DNA of 64,000 nt from Kocuria sp. cx-455 (GTDB lineage Bacteria; Actinomycetota; Actinomycetes; Actinomycetales; Micrococcaceae), in the NCBI RefSeq assembly GCF_014698015.1, contig NZ_JACXBS010000002.1:1-64000 (forward strand), written 5' to 3'. The first letter of the stretch is position 1. Every line of letters begins with the position of its first letter. The notes beneath the pieces were generated by a model. It did no database searches. It was not told the DNA's origin and saw only the letters and a list, made by a program, of their open reading frames with translations. The position numbers and the translations under genes are program-made. Shown in pieces: positions 56,177 to 64,000 of this stretch.

Positions 56177-57315
56177 GCCGGTTCCACCACGATTCTCGTC
56201 CCTCGATCCTTACCTTCCACGGGCGAGGTCACGCTCAATTTCAGCCCCGCTCGCTCGGCCCGTTCCCGCATTCCGTGCAGGCCGTTGCCGGGAACGGACG
56301 ACGCCGCTGCGTACGCGCCGCGGCGCTCGCAACCCAGCCCCGCGCCGTCGTCGGTGATGGTCAGGGTGGTCGAGGTGAGCGTGACCCAGCACGACGAGGC
56401 GGCAGAATGACGCACCGCATTGGTCACGGCCTCACGCAGGATCCACGCGAACGTGGCGCGCCAGGGTGGGGCAATGGTCGGAACGGTGCTGGGCAGGTGC
56501 GGGGTGATACCCGCTGAACGCAGGGCCGCCCGGGCCTGCACCAATTGCACACTCAACTCCGGTTCCCGCAGTTTGCCCACGGTGGAGCGTACATCGGTGA
56601 GGGAATCGCGGGTGAGGACCAGAACGTCGTCGAGCTCCTGGGCCGCTCGTTCCGGGTCCGTGGCCATGAGGCGCTTGGCCAGCTGAACCTTCATGGACAC
56701 CACGGTCAGTGAATGGCCCAGAATGTCGTGGACGTCTCGGCCCACCGATTCGCGCTGCTGGGCCAACTTGAGTTCACGCTGGAGTTCTTCCCTGACCATG
56801 GACCGTTCCATGACCCAGCGGGACACCAACAACAGCATGAACGCGGGTGAGATGCCCACGAGGGGCCAAAACCATTGCTGCGGCGGGTACATGATCAGCC
56901 ACGGGGTAATTGCAATGACCGCGATGACCGCGGCCGCAATGATTGCGCCCTTCATGGACAACCGGAACGCGCACACGGCCACGAAGAACGGCGCCACGTA
57001 GGTTCCGGTCAATCCTGCCGCCGGGACCACCAGGGCCACGGGCACCGAGAGGACCAAGCACCAGAAGAGCGCGTTGACCAATTCACTGCGGCGTGGGAAC
57101 GGCACCTCGTAGATCCAGGAGATCACGTACAGCACGGCGAACAGACCAATACCCGTCAACCCGAGTGCCTTGAGCCCGTCCGATACCGGCGCGGACAGCA
57201 CATTCGAAATCGGAAAGAGCAGGAAGACCAGCCACACCGAGGCGTAGACAACTTCGCTCCAGCCGGAGGGATTCTCGTTCGAGGCGTCTTGAACAGCCTG
57301 GGTGTCGGTCGTCAC
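56173..57315 (-). CDS. NarL-type sensor histidine kinase
   Basis: 380 residues. Six helices in the first 170 residues with short loops (membrane-embedded sensing), a HisKA_3 domain with His196 in RDVHDILGHSLT, and an HATPase domain with AVTNAVRHS and DDGAGLG. Resembles DesK-type kinases. GTG 57315 follows the permease stop by 5 nt; a TTG at 57324 would overlap that stop. Confidence 0.92.
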   Translation of the reverse strand: MTTDTQAVQDASNENPSGWSEVVYASVWLVFLLFPISNVLSAPVSDGLKALGLTGIGLFAVLYVISWIYEVPFPRRSELVNALFWCLVLSVPVALVVPAAGLTGTYVAPFFVAVCAFRLSMKGAIIAAAVIAVIAITPWLIMYPPQQWFWPLVGISPAFMLLLVSRWVMERSMVREELQRELKLAQQRESVGRDVHDILGHSLTVVSMKVQLAKRLMATDPERAAQELDDVLVLTRDSLTDVRSTVGKLREPELSVQLVQARAALRSAGITPHLPSTVPTIAPPWRATFAWILREAVTNAVRHSAASSCWVTLTSTTLTITDDGAGLGCERRGAYAAASSVPGNGLHGMRERAERAGLKLSVTSPVEGKDRGTRIVVEPA

Positions 57316-57320
57316 CGTAG

Positions 57321-58082
57321 TCAATTGCGGGCCGTCGCTCTTCGGGCGGCGAACAGGGCTACGGCCGCGAAGATCACGGCCCACACGCCCACATTGGCGA
57401 GCAGCATCCAGACGCTGTCTTGTTCGGCCGTGCCATCCACGGCAACCACCCATCCTTCGGTAATGGGGTAGCGGGCAAGTCCAACAATTCCATACAAGGG
57501 CGTGAAGCGAGCGAAGTCCAGCAACGAACCGGACAACGGCATGAACACGTTACCCAGGAAAGCGAGCACCACCAGCAGACCGGAGGCGGCGCTGACGGCC
57601 CCGTCCGAGCGGAACAACAACCCCGCAGCCAAACCGTAGAGCGCGAAGACCACGGAACAGGCCACCACAATGCCGGCGGTCGCGAACCAGCGCCACGGAT
57701 CGTCCATGGCGGAATTGGTGAAGACACCGACCAGGTACACGATGATGACGGGCACCACCGCGACGGCTACGGCCACCACCACCTTGGTCGCGGCATACCC
57801 GCCCGTGCCCATGGGAGTAATGGCCAGTTGCCGGCCCCAACCCTTCATCCGTTCCACCGCGGCGCTGCCCGCGATCGACGTGGTGGCGGTGACAGCCCCG
57901 TAGGCGGCCATGGACACCATGAGGTACGCGGAGACGTTGCCGTTGCCCGAGGACTCGTTGGACCAGCCCTGGGTGACACCGAACATGACGAACAGTGCCG
58001 CGGGCAACACGGCAATGAAGAACATGCTCTCGAAGGCCCTGACCTGTCGCCAGAAATCGTGGAGCGTGTAGGTGAGATTCAT
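57321..58082 (-). CDS. ABC-2 type transporter permease
   Basis: 253 residues with six helices, ABC-2 (drug or lantibiotic exporter) type. AAGGA lies upstream of ATG 58082; the frame extends upstream without support. It pairs with the ATPase 57 nt upstream and leads directly into the two-component genes. Substrate unknown. Confidence 0.9.
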   Translation of the reverse strand: MNLTYTLHDFWRQVRAFESMFFIAVLPAALFVMFGVTQGWSNESSGNGNVSAYLMVSMAAYGAVTATTSIAGSAAVERMKGWGRQLAITPMGTGGYAATKVVVAVAVAVVPVIIVYLVGVFTNSAMDDPWRWFATAGIVVACSVVFALYGLAAGLLFRSDGAVSAASGLLVVLAFLGNVFMPLSGSLLDFARFTPLYGIVGLARYPITEGWVVAVDGTAEQDSVWMLLANVGVWAVIFAAVALFAARRATARN

Positions 58083-58139
58083 GACGGAATCCTTGTCTGT
58101 TGTGGTGGTCTGAAGATGCCGGTAGGGCAACCGCGTGGC

Positions 58140-59090
58140 TCAGGTGTCGGTGGAGCGACTGATGAGGGCGGTGAACGCTTCTTCCAGGCCGCCGCGGGAG
58201 ATTTCCAGCTCGGCGGCCGGTGTTTGGGTCAGCAGAAATCGGGCCAGCCGGTCCGATTCGTGGGTGTGCGCGATGACGCGGGAACCCGTCCGATCCAGGC
58301 GCGTGACACCGGGGAGGTTCGGCAGCGGCGTCGGCTCCGGCCAAACGAATGACACCGTCTGGTGGGTCGAAGCGGAACGAAAGCTGTCCACCGTCCCGTC
58401 GTGATGTACGGCCCCGCGGTCCAGGAGCACCACGCGCTGAGCGAAGTCCTCGGCCTCCTGCAGGTAATGGGTCGCGAAGACCACCGTGCGACCCTCGCGG
58501 GCCTCGGCGTGCATCGTGTCCCAGAAATCGTGCCGGGATTGGACATCCATGCCGGCCGTGGGCTCATCCAACACGAGGAGGTCGGGTTCGGGGAGAAGTG
58601 CCAAGGCGAACCGCACGCGCTGCTGCTGGCCACCCGAACATTTGGACACCTTGCGTCTTGCGAAGGACGTTGCTCCGGCTCGTTCGAGTGCCTCGTCCAC
58701 GGGCATGTGTTGTCGGTAGAGGGCCGCGATCATCACCACTGTCTCGCGTACCGACAGGTCATCGAGCAGTCCGCCGGTCTGTTGGACGGCGCCCACCAGG
58801 CCACAGGACACGGCCTCGCGGGGGCTGCGCCCGAAGACCGAGACGGTGCCCTCCTCCGCATCGGACATGCCCAGAACGATGTCCAGAAGCGTGGTCTTAC
58901 CGGCGCCGTTGGGTCCCAGCAGGGCGACGATCTCGCCGCGGTCGATGCGCAGACTCACATTGTTCACGGCGTGCACGGTTTCTTTGCGGGTGCGGAACAC
59001 CTGGTGAACCTGAGAGCACTCGATGGCCGGGGCGAGCGGCGTCGTCGTGGGGGCGGAGAGGGAAGGCGAAGAAGTGGCCGATGTGTTCAT
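58140..59090 (-). CDS. ABC transporter ATP-binding protein
   Basis: 316 residues. Walker A GPNGAGKTT near 60, Q-loop VQQTGGL near 103, signature SGGQQQR (S-G-G-Q) near 152, Walker B LLVLDEPTAGMD near 172, H-loop FATHYLQEAEDFA. A DrrA-like C-terminal extension of about 80 residues. First gene of an ABC-ABC-kinase-regulator operon, a layout usual for antimicrobial sensing and efflux. Confidence 0.95.
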   Translation of the reverse strand: MNTSATSSPSLSAPTTTPLAPAIECSQVHQVFRTRKETVHAVNNVSLRIDRGEIVALLGPNGAGKTTLLDIVLGMSDAEEGTVSVFGRSPREAVSCGLVGAVQQTGGLLDDLSVRETVVMIAALYRQHMPVDEALERAGATSFARRKVSKCSGGQQQRVRFALALLPEPDLLVLDEPTAGMDVQSRHDFWDTMHAEAREGRTVVFATHYLQEAEDFAQRVVLLDRGAVHHDGTVDSFRSASTHQTVSFVWPEPTPLPNLPGVTRLDRTGSRVIAHTHESDRLARFLLTQTPAAELEISRGGLEEAFTALISRSTDT

Positions 59091-59205
59091 ACCCCAATAT
59101 TCGCGGGAATCGGTACAGTTCAGAACTGCCGAACGTCACGACTCAGGGGTGACAAACGTCATGGGTGCGCCCTCGATGTGATTCGCGGGAGGGCGCGACG
59201 TACCG

Positions 59206-59883
59206 TCACCTGTTGGGTGCTTCACCAGGGGCAACATTGAGGTCGCGGTCTTCGGCCAGGAACCATGCTTCGAGAATGCGTCGTGCGCGGCGTCCGGTCT
59301 CGGCCTGTTGTTCCTTGGGCGTTTTCGCGATGGGAAGCGCCAGCATCGACACCGCCACGAGCAGATCCTCGACCGTCATGTGCGAGGTGATCTCGCCCGC
59401 TTCGACGGCTGCGGCGCGAACACGCGCAAGGACCGCATGTAGCCGGGTGAGCAGTGCCGATTCGTCCGCGCCCCCCGAACGCGAATCCCGTGCCTTAACC
59501 GGAATGCCAGTCCCGCTGGCGGACACGATCTCGATGAGCGCAGAGGCTTCTGCCGCCTGTTGCTCAATGGCATCGAGCAGTGTCGAGAAGGGGCGCTCCG
59601 CCTGCGTTGCACGTTGTTCAACCTCGGCGAGGTTCGTCTCGAACACTCCGGTGGCAAGGGCAAGGCGATCGGGGAAGTGCCGGTACAGGCTTCCCTGCCC
59701 GACGTTTGCCCGCTGGGCGATCCGGCTCAGTGGAACGTTCCCGCCGCCGGTGGCGAACTCGATCCGCGCTGCCTCAATCAGTGCCTGACGGTTTGCCGGC
59801 CCTGCAGAAGGGCCCAAGTTTCGTTTCCGCGCCGGGATCGCACGTGCGCCTGCGTTTTCCTCGGTAGTCAACGCATCAGTCAT
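59206..59883 (-). CDS. TetR-family repressor (divergent from SDR operon)
   Basis: 225 residues. The HTH (about residues 52-78: SRIAQRANVGQGSLYRHFPDRLAL) follows a 30-residue Arg/Ala-rich extension. ATG 59883 is supported by TAGAGT (minus 59895-59890) 6 nt upstream. A perfect 8-bp inverted repeat just upstream is the likely operator, shared with the SDR-esterase operon. Confidence 0.9.
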   Translation of the reverse strand: MTDALTTEENAGARAIPARKRNLGPSAGPANRQALIEAARIEFATGGGNVPLSRIAQRANVGQGSLYRHFPDRLALATGVFETNLAEVEQRATQAERPFSTLLDAIEQQAAEASALIEIVSASGTGIPVKARDSRSGGADESALLTRLHAVLARVRAAAVEAGEITSHMTVEDLLVAVSMLALPIAKTPKEQQAETGRRARRILEAWFLAEDRDLNVAPGEAPNR

Positions 59884-59889
59884 ACGTCA

Positions 59890-59917
59890 ACTCTACTACC
59901 GGACAGTATTGTCCGGT
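59890..59917. promoter_or_regulatory. TetR operator and promoters between tetR and SDR operon
   Basis: ACCGGACA-GTAT-TGTCCGGT (59898-59917) is a perfect 8+8 inverted repeat. It lies just upstream of the tetR -10 box (minus 59895-59890), and its last base begins a possible -10 TACGAT (59917-59922) for the SDR gene, so one operator can control both directions. Confidence 0.75.
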
Positions 59918-59950
59918 ACGATGGGTGCTCGCGCAGAAAGGCGGTCTCGG

Positions 59951-60745
59951 ATGGAACTCAAGAACAAGGTTGTCGTGGTGACAGGTGGGGGTGCGGGCAT
60001 TGGTCGGGCCACCGTCCTCGCGCTGCTGGCACGCGGCGCCACCGTAGCCGCCGTGGATCTCAACGAGTCCGGTCTCGTGGAAACGCAGGCGGTGGCGGGC
60101 GGAACCAGCCGGTTGAGCAGCCACGTGGTGAACATCGCCGACCGCGAGGCGGTATGTGCCCTCCCGGAGAAAATCACCGAGGTGCACGGGCACGTTGACG
60201 GCCTGGTCAACATCGCGGGCATCATTCAGCCCTTCGTGCATGTCAGTGAGCTGGATTTCGAGCTCAAGGAGCGTGTGGTGGACGTCAACTTCTGGGGCAC
60301 GGTGAACATGACCAAGGCTTTCCTGCCCGTGCTGCTGCGGCGTCCGGCGGCGAGTCTGGTCAACGTCTCCAGCATGGGGGCGATCCTGCCGGTACCCGGT
60401 CAGACGGCTTACGGTGCGTCCAAGGCCGCGGTCTCCTTGTTCACTGAGGGATTGTTCACGGAGTTGCAAGACACCGCCGTGTCGGTGACCGAGGTCGTTC
60501 CCGGTGGGATCGCCACGGACATCATGAAGAACTCCGGTGTCGAACGAGCCAAGGAAAACAAGGGGAATACCGCACCGAACACCACGACCGCCCCAGAAGC
60601 TGCGCGGCAGATCGTCGATGCGATGGAGAAAGAGCGCTTCCGTGTGCACATCGGTCGTGACGCGAAACTGTTCGACAAACTCAGCCGGCTCATCCCCGAG
60701 CGGGCCATCCGTCTGATTGCGCAGAAAATGAAGGACGTCGGCTGA
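59951..60745 (+). CDS. Short-chain dehydrogenase/reductase (SDR)
   Basis: 264 residues, classical SDR. NAD(P)-binding TGGGAGIG near 11, NIAG near 88, catalytic Ser in NVSSMG near 138 and YGASK (Tyr/Lys) near 152-156. Substrate unknown. ATG 59951 has an AAAGG-like site; an in-frame ATG at 59921 overlaps the proposed -10 box. First of three coupled genes; with two esterases downstream it may act on an ester or ketone compound. Confidence 0.9.
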   Translation: MELKNKVVVVTGGGAGIGRATVLALLARGATVAAVDLNESGLVETQAVAGGTSRLSSHVVNIADREAVCALPEKITEVHGHVDGLVNIAGIIQPFVHVSELDFELKERVVDVNFWGTVNMTKAFLPVLLRRPAASLVNVSSMGAILPVPGQTAYGASKAAVSLFTEGLFTELQDTAVSVTEVVPGGIATDIMKNSGVERAKENKGNTAPNTTTAPEAARQIVDAMEKERFRVHIGRDAKLFDKLSRLIPERAIRLIAQKMKDVG

Positions 60746-61791
60746 TGAACGGTGTGCATCCCGAGCTTCAAGGGCCGCTCGAGCGCCTGCCGAAGATCGC
60801 CCCCACCTCCCGTGTCGGCAGGTTCGTCGGACGACACGGGCCAAAACTACTGCGCTCGCGGAAGACTCCCGGCGTCACCGTCACGAATGTGCGCGACGGG
60901 ATGTTCAGAGCACGGCTGTATCGCCCCGACAGCGCGGCACCCCGACCCGCACTGCTCTGGGTGCACGGCGGGGGCCTGGTGATCGGCGCGCCGAAACAGG
61001 ACGATCCGCTGTGTGCTGAAACGGCCGCGCAACTGGGTGTCACCATCGTTTCCGTGACGTACCGACATGCGCCCGAGCATCCTTTTCCCGCGGCGTTCGA
61101 CGACGTTGTCCGTGCCTGGGAGTGGCTGCTCACCCACGCCAACGGTCTGGGCGTCGATCCCTCGCGCATCGCAATTGGCGGGGAAAGCGCGGGGGCCGGT
61201 CTGGCCGCAGCGGCCGCCCACCGCATCCGAGATCGCGGTGGCATTCAGCCCTGTGCACAATGGCTCTTCGCCCCCATGCTCGATGACCGCACGGCAGCCC
61301 GGCGCGAATTCGACGCGAAGAACCATCCGGTGTGGAACAACACGGTCAATCGTTTTGCCTGGGCGTGCTACCTCGGTCATGAGCCGGGCGCTGACCAGTC
61401 GCCCGAATACGCGGTCCCCGCACGACGCCGCGACCTCGCCGGCCTGCCGCCCGCGTGGCTCTACGCCGGCGATATCGAGTTGTTTCAAGACGAGATTGTT
61501 GACTACGCAGACAGACTGCGGGCAGCCGGTGTGGAGACCCAGCTCGAAATCGTGGAGGGCGGCGCTCACGGCTTCGAGAACTGGGGTAGTGACACGGATC
61601 TTGCACGGCGGCTACTCCGCACCGCTCAGGCCTGGCTGGCCGACCACCTTTCCTCGAGGGACGCCGAGGGCGCAACCTCCGCGGAGGCCCCAATACCCGA
61701 GGAGCGCGCCGATGCCCACGGCACAGGCGCTGACCGTGTCCAGCGGGAGACTGCAGCACCGAACATTCCGTCCCGGAAGGAGCACTGGTGA
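60745..61791 (+). CDS. Alpha/beta hydrolase, hormone-sensitive lipase type (1)
   Basis: 348 residues. The oxyanion motif HGGG near residue 73, the nucleophile GESAG near 150, and Asp/His in GDIEL and GGAHGF near 248 and 272. Family IV carboxylesterase. The last 45 residues are a charged extension without known features. Its ATG overlaps the SDR stop, and its stop overlaps the next hydrolase start. Confidence 0.92.
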   Translation: MNGVHPELQGPLERLPKIAPTSRVGRFVGRHGPKLLRSRKTPGVTVTNVRDGMFRARLYRPDSAAPRPALLWVHGGGLVIGAPKQDDPLCAETAAQLGVTIVSVTYRHAPEHPFPAAFDDVVRAWEWLLTHANGLGVDPSRIAIGGESAGAGLAAAAAHRIRDRGGIQPCAQWLFAPMLDDRTAARREFDAKNHPVWNNTVNRFAWACYLGHEPGADQSPEYAVPARRRDLAGLPPAWLYAGDIELFQDEIVDYADRLRAAGVETQLEIVEGGAHGFENWGSDTDLARRLLRTAQAWLADHLSSRDAEGATSAEAPIPEERADAHGTGADRVQRETAAPNIPSRKEHW

Positions 61792-62684
61792 CCGTCCCGT
61801 TGTGGTTGGCCGACACGATTGCCAAATTAATGCAAAAGGGCCCGGGGGCGCCTCGGATGGCTCCGGAGGTCACCTTCTCCGAGGTCCCGGCGACCACTAC
61901 CGAGATCACCATTCCCACCAGGCATGGTGAGATCCCAGCCACCCGGTACTCCCCGCCGGATGGCGCGGAGGCGGGCGTGTACGTGAATCTGCACGGAGGC
62001 GGGTTCGTCATCGGCCACCCCGAACAGGACGACCCGATATGCCGGTTCATTGCCGCGAACGCGAACGTCAACGTGCTCAACATCGACTACGCCACCGCAC
62101 CGCAGCTCCGATTCCCCGGACCGGTCGAGCAGGCCTATGACGTCGCCGTATGGGCGGCAGCGCCCGATCGTGCATGGAACGGCGATCTGCTGGCCATCGG
62201 CGGGCAGTCTGCCGGTGGCGCCCTGGCCGCGGGCGCGGCCAGGCTCGCGTTCGAGAACGAGGCTCCACGGATAGCGGCACAGGTGCTCATGTACCCGGCA
62301 CTGGACCTCAGCGTCCCCGCCAAAGCGAAGAAAAAGCCCGGCAAGGAGTCCTTCCTAGCTCGGATGGGCCCGATCTTCGACACGGTCTACTGTCCGGACG
62401 AGAAGCTACGGGTTGACCGCTTCATTTCCCCGGCTGGAGAACACGACACGGTGTCGCTGGCCGGGATCGCTCCCGCCTTGGTCATCTCGTGTGAACGAGA
62501 CATCCTCCAGGACGAAGCCGAGCGGTATGCGACGCGTCTTAGGGCTACCGGGTCGCTCATCGAACATCTGGAGCTGCCGGATGTCGGACACGGCTTCAAC
62601 ATGCTCGGCGCCCCGCGCGAGGTGGTGCTACCGGTCTATCGACGCATCGCAGACGTGGTGAGTCAAGCACTGGATTCGAAATAG
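61788..62684 (+). CDS. Alpha/beta hydrolase, hormone-sensitive lipase type (2)
   Basis: 298 residues. HGGG near 67, nucleophile GQSAGG near 141, ERDIL and VGHGF near 238 and 266. A second family IV esterase, clearly a different gene from the first (low similarity outside the motifs). GTG start overlaps the previous stop by GTGA. Last gene of the TetR-controlled operon. Confidence 0.92.
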   Translation: MTVPLWLADTIAKLMQKGPGAPRMAPEVTFSEVPATTTEITIPTRHGEIPATRYSPPDGAEAGVYVNLHGGGFVIGHPEQDDPICRFIAANANVNVLNIDYATAPQLRFPGPVEQAYDVAVWAAAPDRAWNGDLLAIGGQSAGGALAAGAARLAFENEAPRIAAQVLMYPALDLSVPAKAKKKPGKESFLARMGPIFDTVYCPDEKLRVDRFISPAGEHDTVSLAGIAPALVISCERDILQDEAERYATRLRATGSLIEHLELPDVGHGFNMLGAPREVVLPVYRRIADVVSQALDSK

Positions 62685-62700
62685 TCCGAGACTGCGGCGC

Positions 62701-62706
62701 TAGACT
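62701..62706 (+). promoter_or_regulatory. -10 box TAGACT, leaderless ychF start
   Basis: TAGACT ends 8 nt before the ychF GTG at 62715. Confidence 0.55.
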
Positions 62707-62714
62707 GTCCTACC

Positions 62715-63800
62715 GTGGCTCTTACTATTGGAATTGTCGGTCTTCCCAACGTCGGTAAATCAACGCTGTTCAACGCGCTCACGCGCAACACGGTGCTCGC
62801 CGCGAACTATCCGTTCGCGACCATCGAACCGAACATCGGTGTGGTGAACCTGCCGGATCCGCGTTTGAACACGCTCGCTGAAATCTTCGGCTCGGAGCGC
62901 ATTCTGCCCGCCACGGTGTCTTTCGTGGACATTGCGGGCATCGTAAAGGGGGCCTCCGAGGGCGAAGGCCTGGGCAACCAGTTCCTGGCCAACATCCGTG
63001 AAGCGCACGCGATCGCCCAGGTGGTGCGCGCGTTCGACGACCCGGACGTGATCCACGTGGACGGTAAGATCGACCCCGCCTCCGACATGGAGACCATTAA
63101 CACCGAGCTGGTGCTCGCTGACCTGCAGACCATGGAGAACGCGATCCCGCGCCTGGAGAAGCAGGTCAAGATCAAGAAGGGTTCTCCCGAACAGCTCGCC
63201 GCCTACCAGGCCGCGCAGAGAGTGCTCGAGGAAGGCCGCACGATTTTCGAGGCCGCCGGTCCCGAGAAGCTCGAGCTCGATCAGTTGCGTGAGCTGAACC
63301 TGCTGACCGCCAAACCGTTCATCTACGTGTTCAACGCTGATGAAGGCGTGCTGGACTCGCCGGAACGCCAGCGGGAACTGGCCGATCTGGTCGCGCCGGC
63401 CCAGGCCGTGTTCCTGGACGCGAAGCTCGAGTCCGACCTCGTGGAGCTCTCCGATGAGGAAGCCCGCGAGATGCTGGAAATGTCCGGCCAGGATGAATCC
63501 GGCCTGGATAAGCTAGCCCGCACCGGGTTCCAGACCCTCGGCCTGCAGACCTACCTCACCGCCGGCCCCAAGGAATCCCGCGCCTGGACCATCAATAAGG
63601 GTGACACCGCGCCCAAGGCCGCCGGCGTGATCCACACGGACTTCGAGCGGGGCTTCATCAAGGCCGAAGTCGTGTCCTTCGACGACCTGGTGGCCGCCGG
63701 TTCCATGGCCGATGCCAAGGCTGCCGGCAAGGTCCGTATGGAGGGCAAGGATTACGTGATGGCGGATGGGGATGTGGTGGAGTTCCGGTTCAATGTGTAG
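62715..63800 (+). CDS. ychF: Redox-regulated ATPase YchF
   Basis: 361 residues, an Obg-type P-loop protein (OLA1/YchF) that prefers ATP. GLPNVGKST (G1) near 9, VDIAGIVKGAS near 74 (DxxG), and NADE near 202 in place of NKxD. A coiled-coil insert (about 130-190) and a C-terminal TGS domain (about 278-361) follow. Linked to translation and stress. The start is supported by a -10 box 8 nt upstream. Confidence 0.96.
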   Translation: MALTIGIVGLPNVGKSTLFNALTRNTVLAANYPFATIEPNIGVVNLPDPRLNTLAEIFGSERILPATVSFVDIAGIVKGASEGEGLGNQFLANIREAHAIAQVVRAFDDPDVIHVDGKIDPASDMETINTELVLADLQTMENAIPRLEKQVKIKKGSPEQLAAYQAAQRVLEEGRTIFEAAGPEKLELDQLRELNLLTAKPFIYVFNADEGVLDSPERQRELADLVAPAQAVFLDAKLESDLVELSDEEAREMLEMSGQDESGLDKLARTGFQTLGLQTYLTAGPKESRAWTINKGDTAPKAAGVIHTDFERGFIKAEVVSFDDLVAAGSMADAKAAGKVRMEGKDYVMADGDVVEFRFNV

Positions 63801-64000
63801 AAACCGCCAAAAAAACTCGCTGACCTGCGAAAACAGCATGGTGTCTGTAGGTGGCGAAATGCTCGTCACGTGCCCGTCTGACATCTGCTTTCGACTCAGG
63901 TCGCGTCTAAGCATCCGCATTCGGCGTCGCGGCAGGCGCGCCGCCTGCTTGGACGCGGTTGCGAGCACGTCCGGCTTTCTTGGTCATTCGGCGAGGTGCT
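63801..64000. other. No gene seen to the window end
   Basis: 200 nt after ychF. No supported start with a ribosome binding site or -10 box and no recognisable coding motif; a minus-strand frame here is the shadow of ychF extended. Confidence 0.5.

Noticed and set aside
63513-63968. Minus-strand frame at the window end
   Set aside because: Largely the shadow of ychF; no start signals or motifs.

Overview
The window is chromosomal DNA of a high-GC actinobacterium, most likely Micrococcaceae (order Micrococcales). Evidence: the GuaB/GuaB3/GuaA set with a SURF1-like and a DUF3817 gene between them, a CYTH-CHAD protein, a Pls/PosA-type NRPS, a DesA3-like desaturase with its reductase, GTG starts, and at least 17 genes that look leaderless (a TANNNT -10 box 6-8 nt before the start codon). 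I cannot fix the genus. No rRNA, insertion sequence, integrase or CRISPR array is visible. One tRNA gene, tRNA-Ala(CGC), is present.

Layout. 1-4133: two tandem OafA-like acyltransferases with SGNH domains; the first is cut by the window edge, and the two share a 623-bp stretch with no difference. 4214-10212: guanine nucleotide block (guaB, guaB3, SURF1-like, DUF3817, guaA). 10310-14345: a large SF1-helicase-like protein with damaged ATPase motifs and a coupled small protein. 14390-20675: SAF-domain protein, FmdB zinc ribbon, 5-formyl-THF cyclo-ligase, galU, a GNAT acetyltransferase, an unknown membrane protein and a CYTH-CHAD protein. 20827-23176: a TetR-controlled drug exporter with a clear operator array. 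23441-25689: ferredoxin reductase plus acyl-CoA desaturase. 25746-29389: two glycosyltransferases and a WcbI-like protein (surface glycan), then DUF3253. 29528-35004: a single-module Pls/PosA NRPS coupled to a polytopic acyltransferase-like protein.

35568-39303 is the most unusual part: five closely spaced minus-strand genes around a fusion of a cytochrome-b-like membrane domain with a molybdopterin (sulfite-oxidase-type) domain. Its partners are an unrecognised soluble protein, a four-helix membrane protein and two three-helix CBU_0592-type paralogues. A PQQ-type sugar dehydrogenase lipoprotein and a DJ-1/PfpI protein lie upstream.

41601-44432 is a fluoride-resistance cassette in decay: a possible divergent fluoride riboswitch, a small membrane ORF, a universal stress protein, an enolase reduced to its C-terminal quarter, an intact crcB pair, and a histidine-phosphatase relic whose catalytic His is Pro. 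From 44502 to 64000 the genes are mostly ordinary: tRNA-Ala, MscS, CorA, NUDIX, an orphan betaine-binding-like lipoprotein, an aminotransferase, xseA/xseB, ispH, rmuC, a two-component/ABC-2 efflux unit, a TetR-controlled SDR plus two HSL-type esterases, and ychF.
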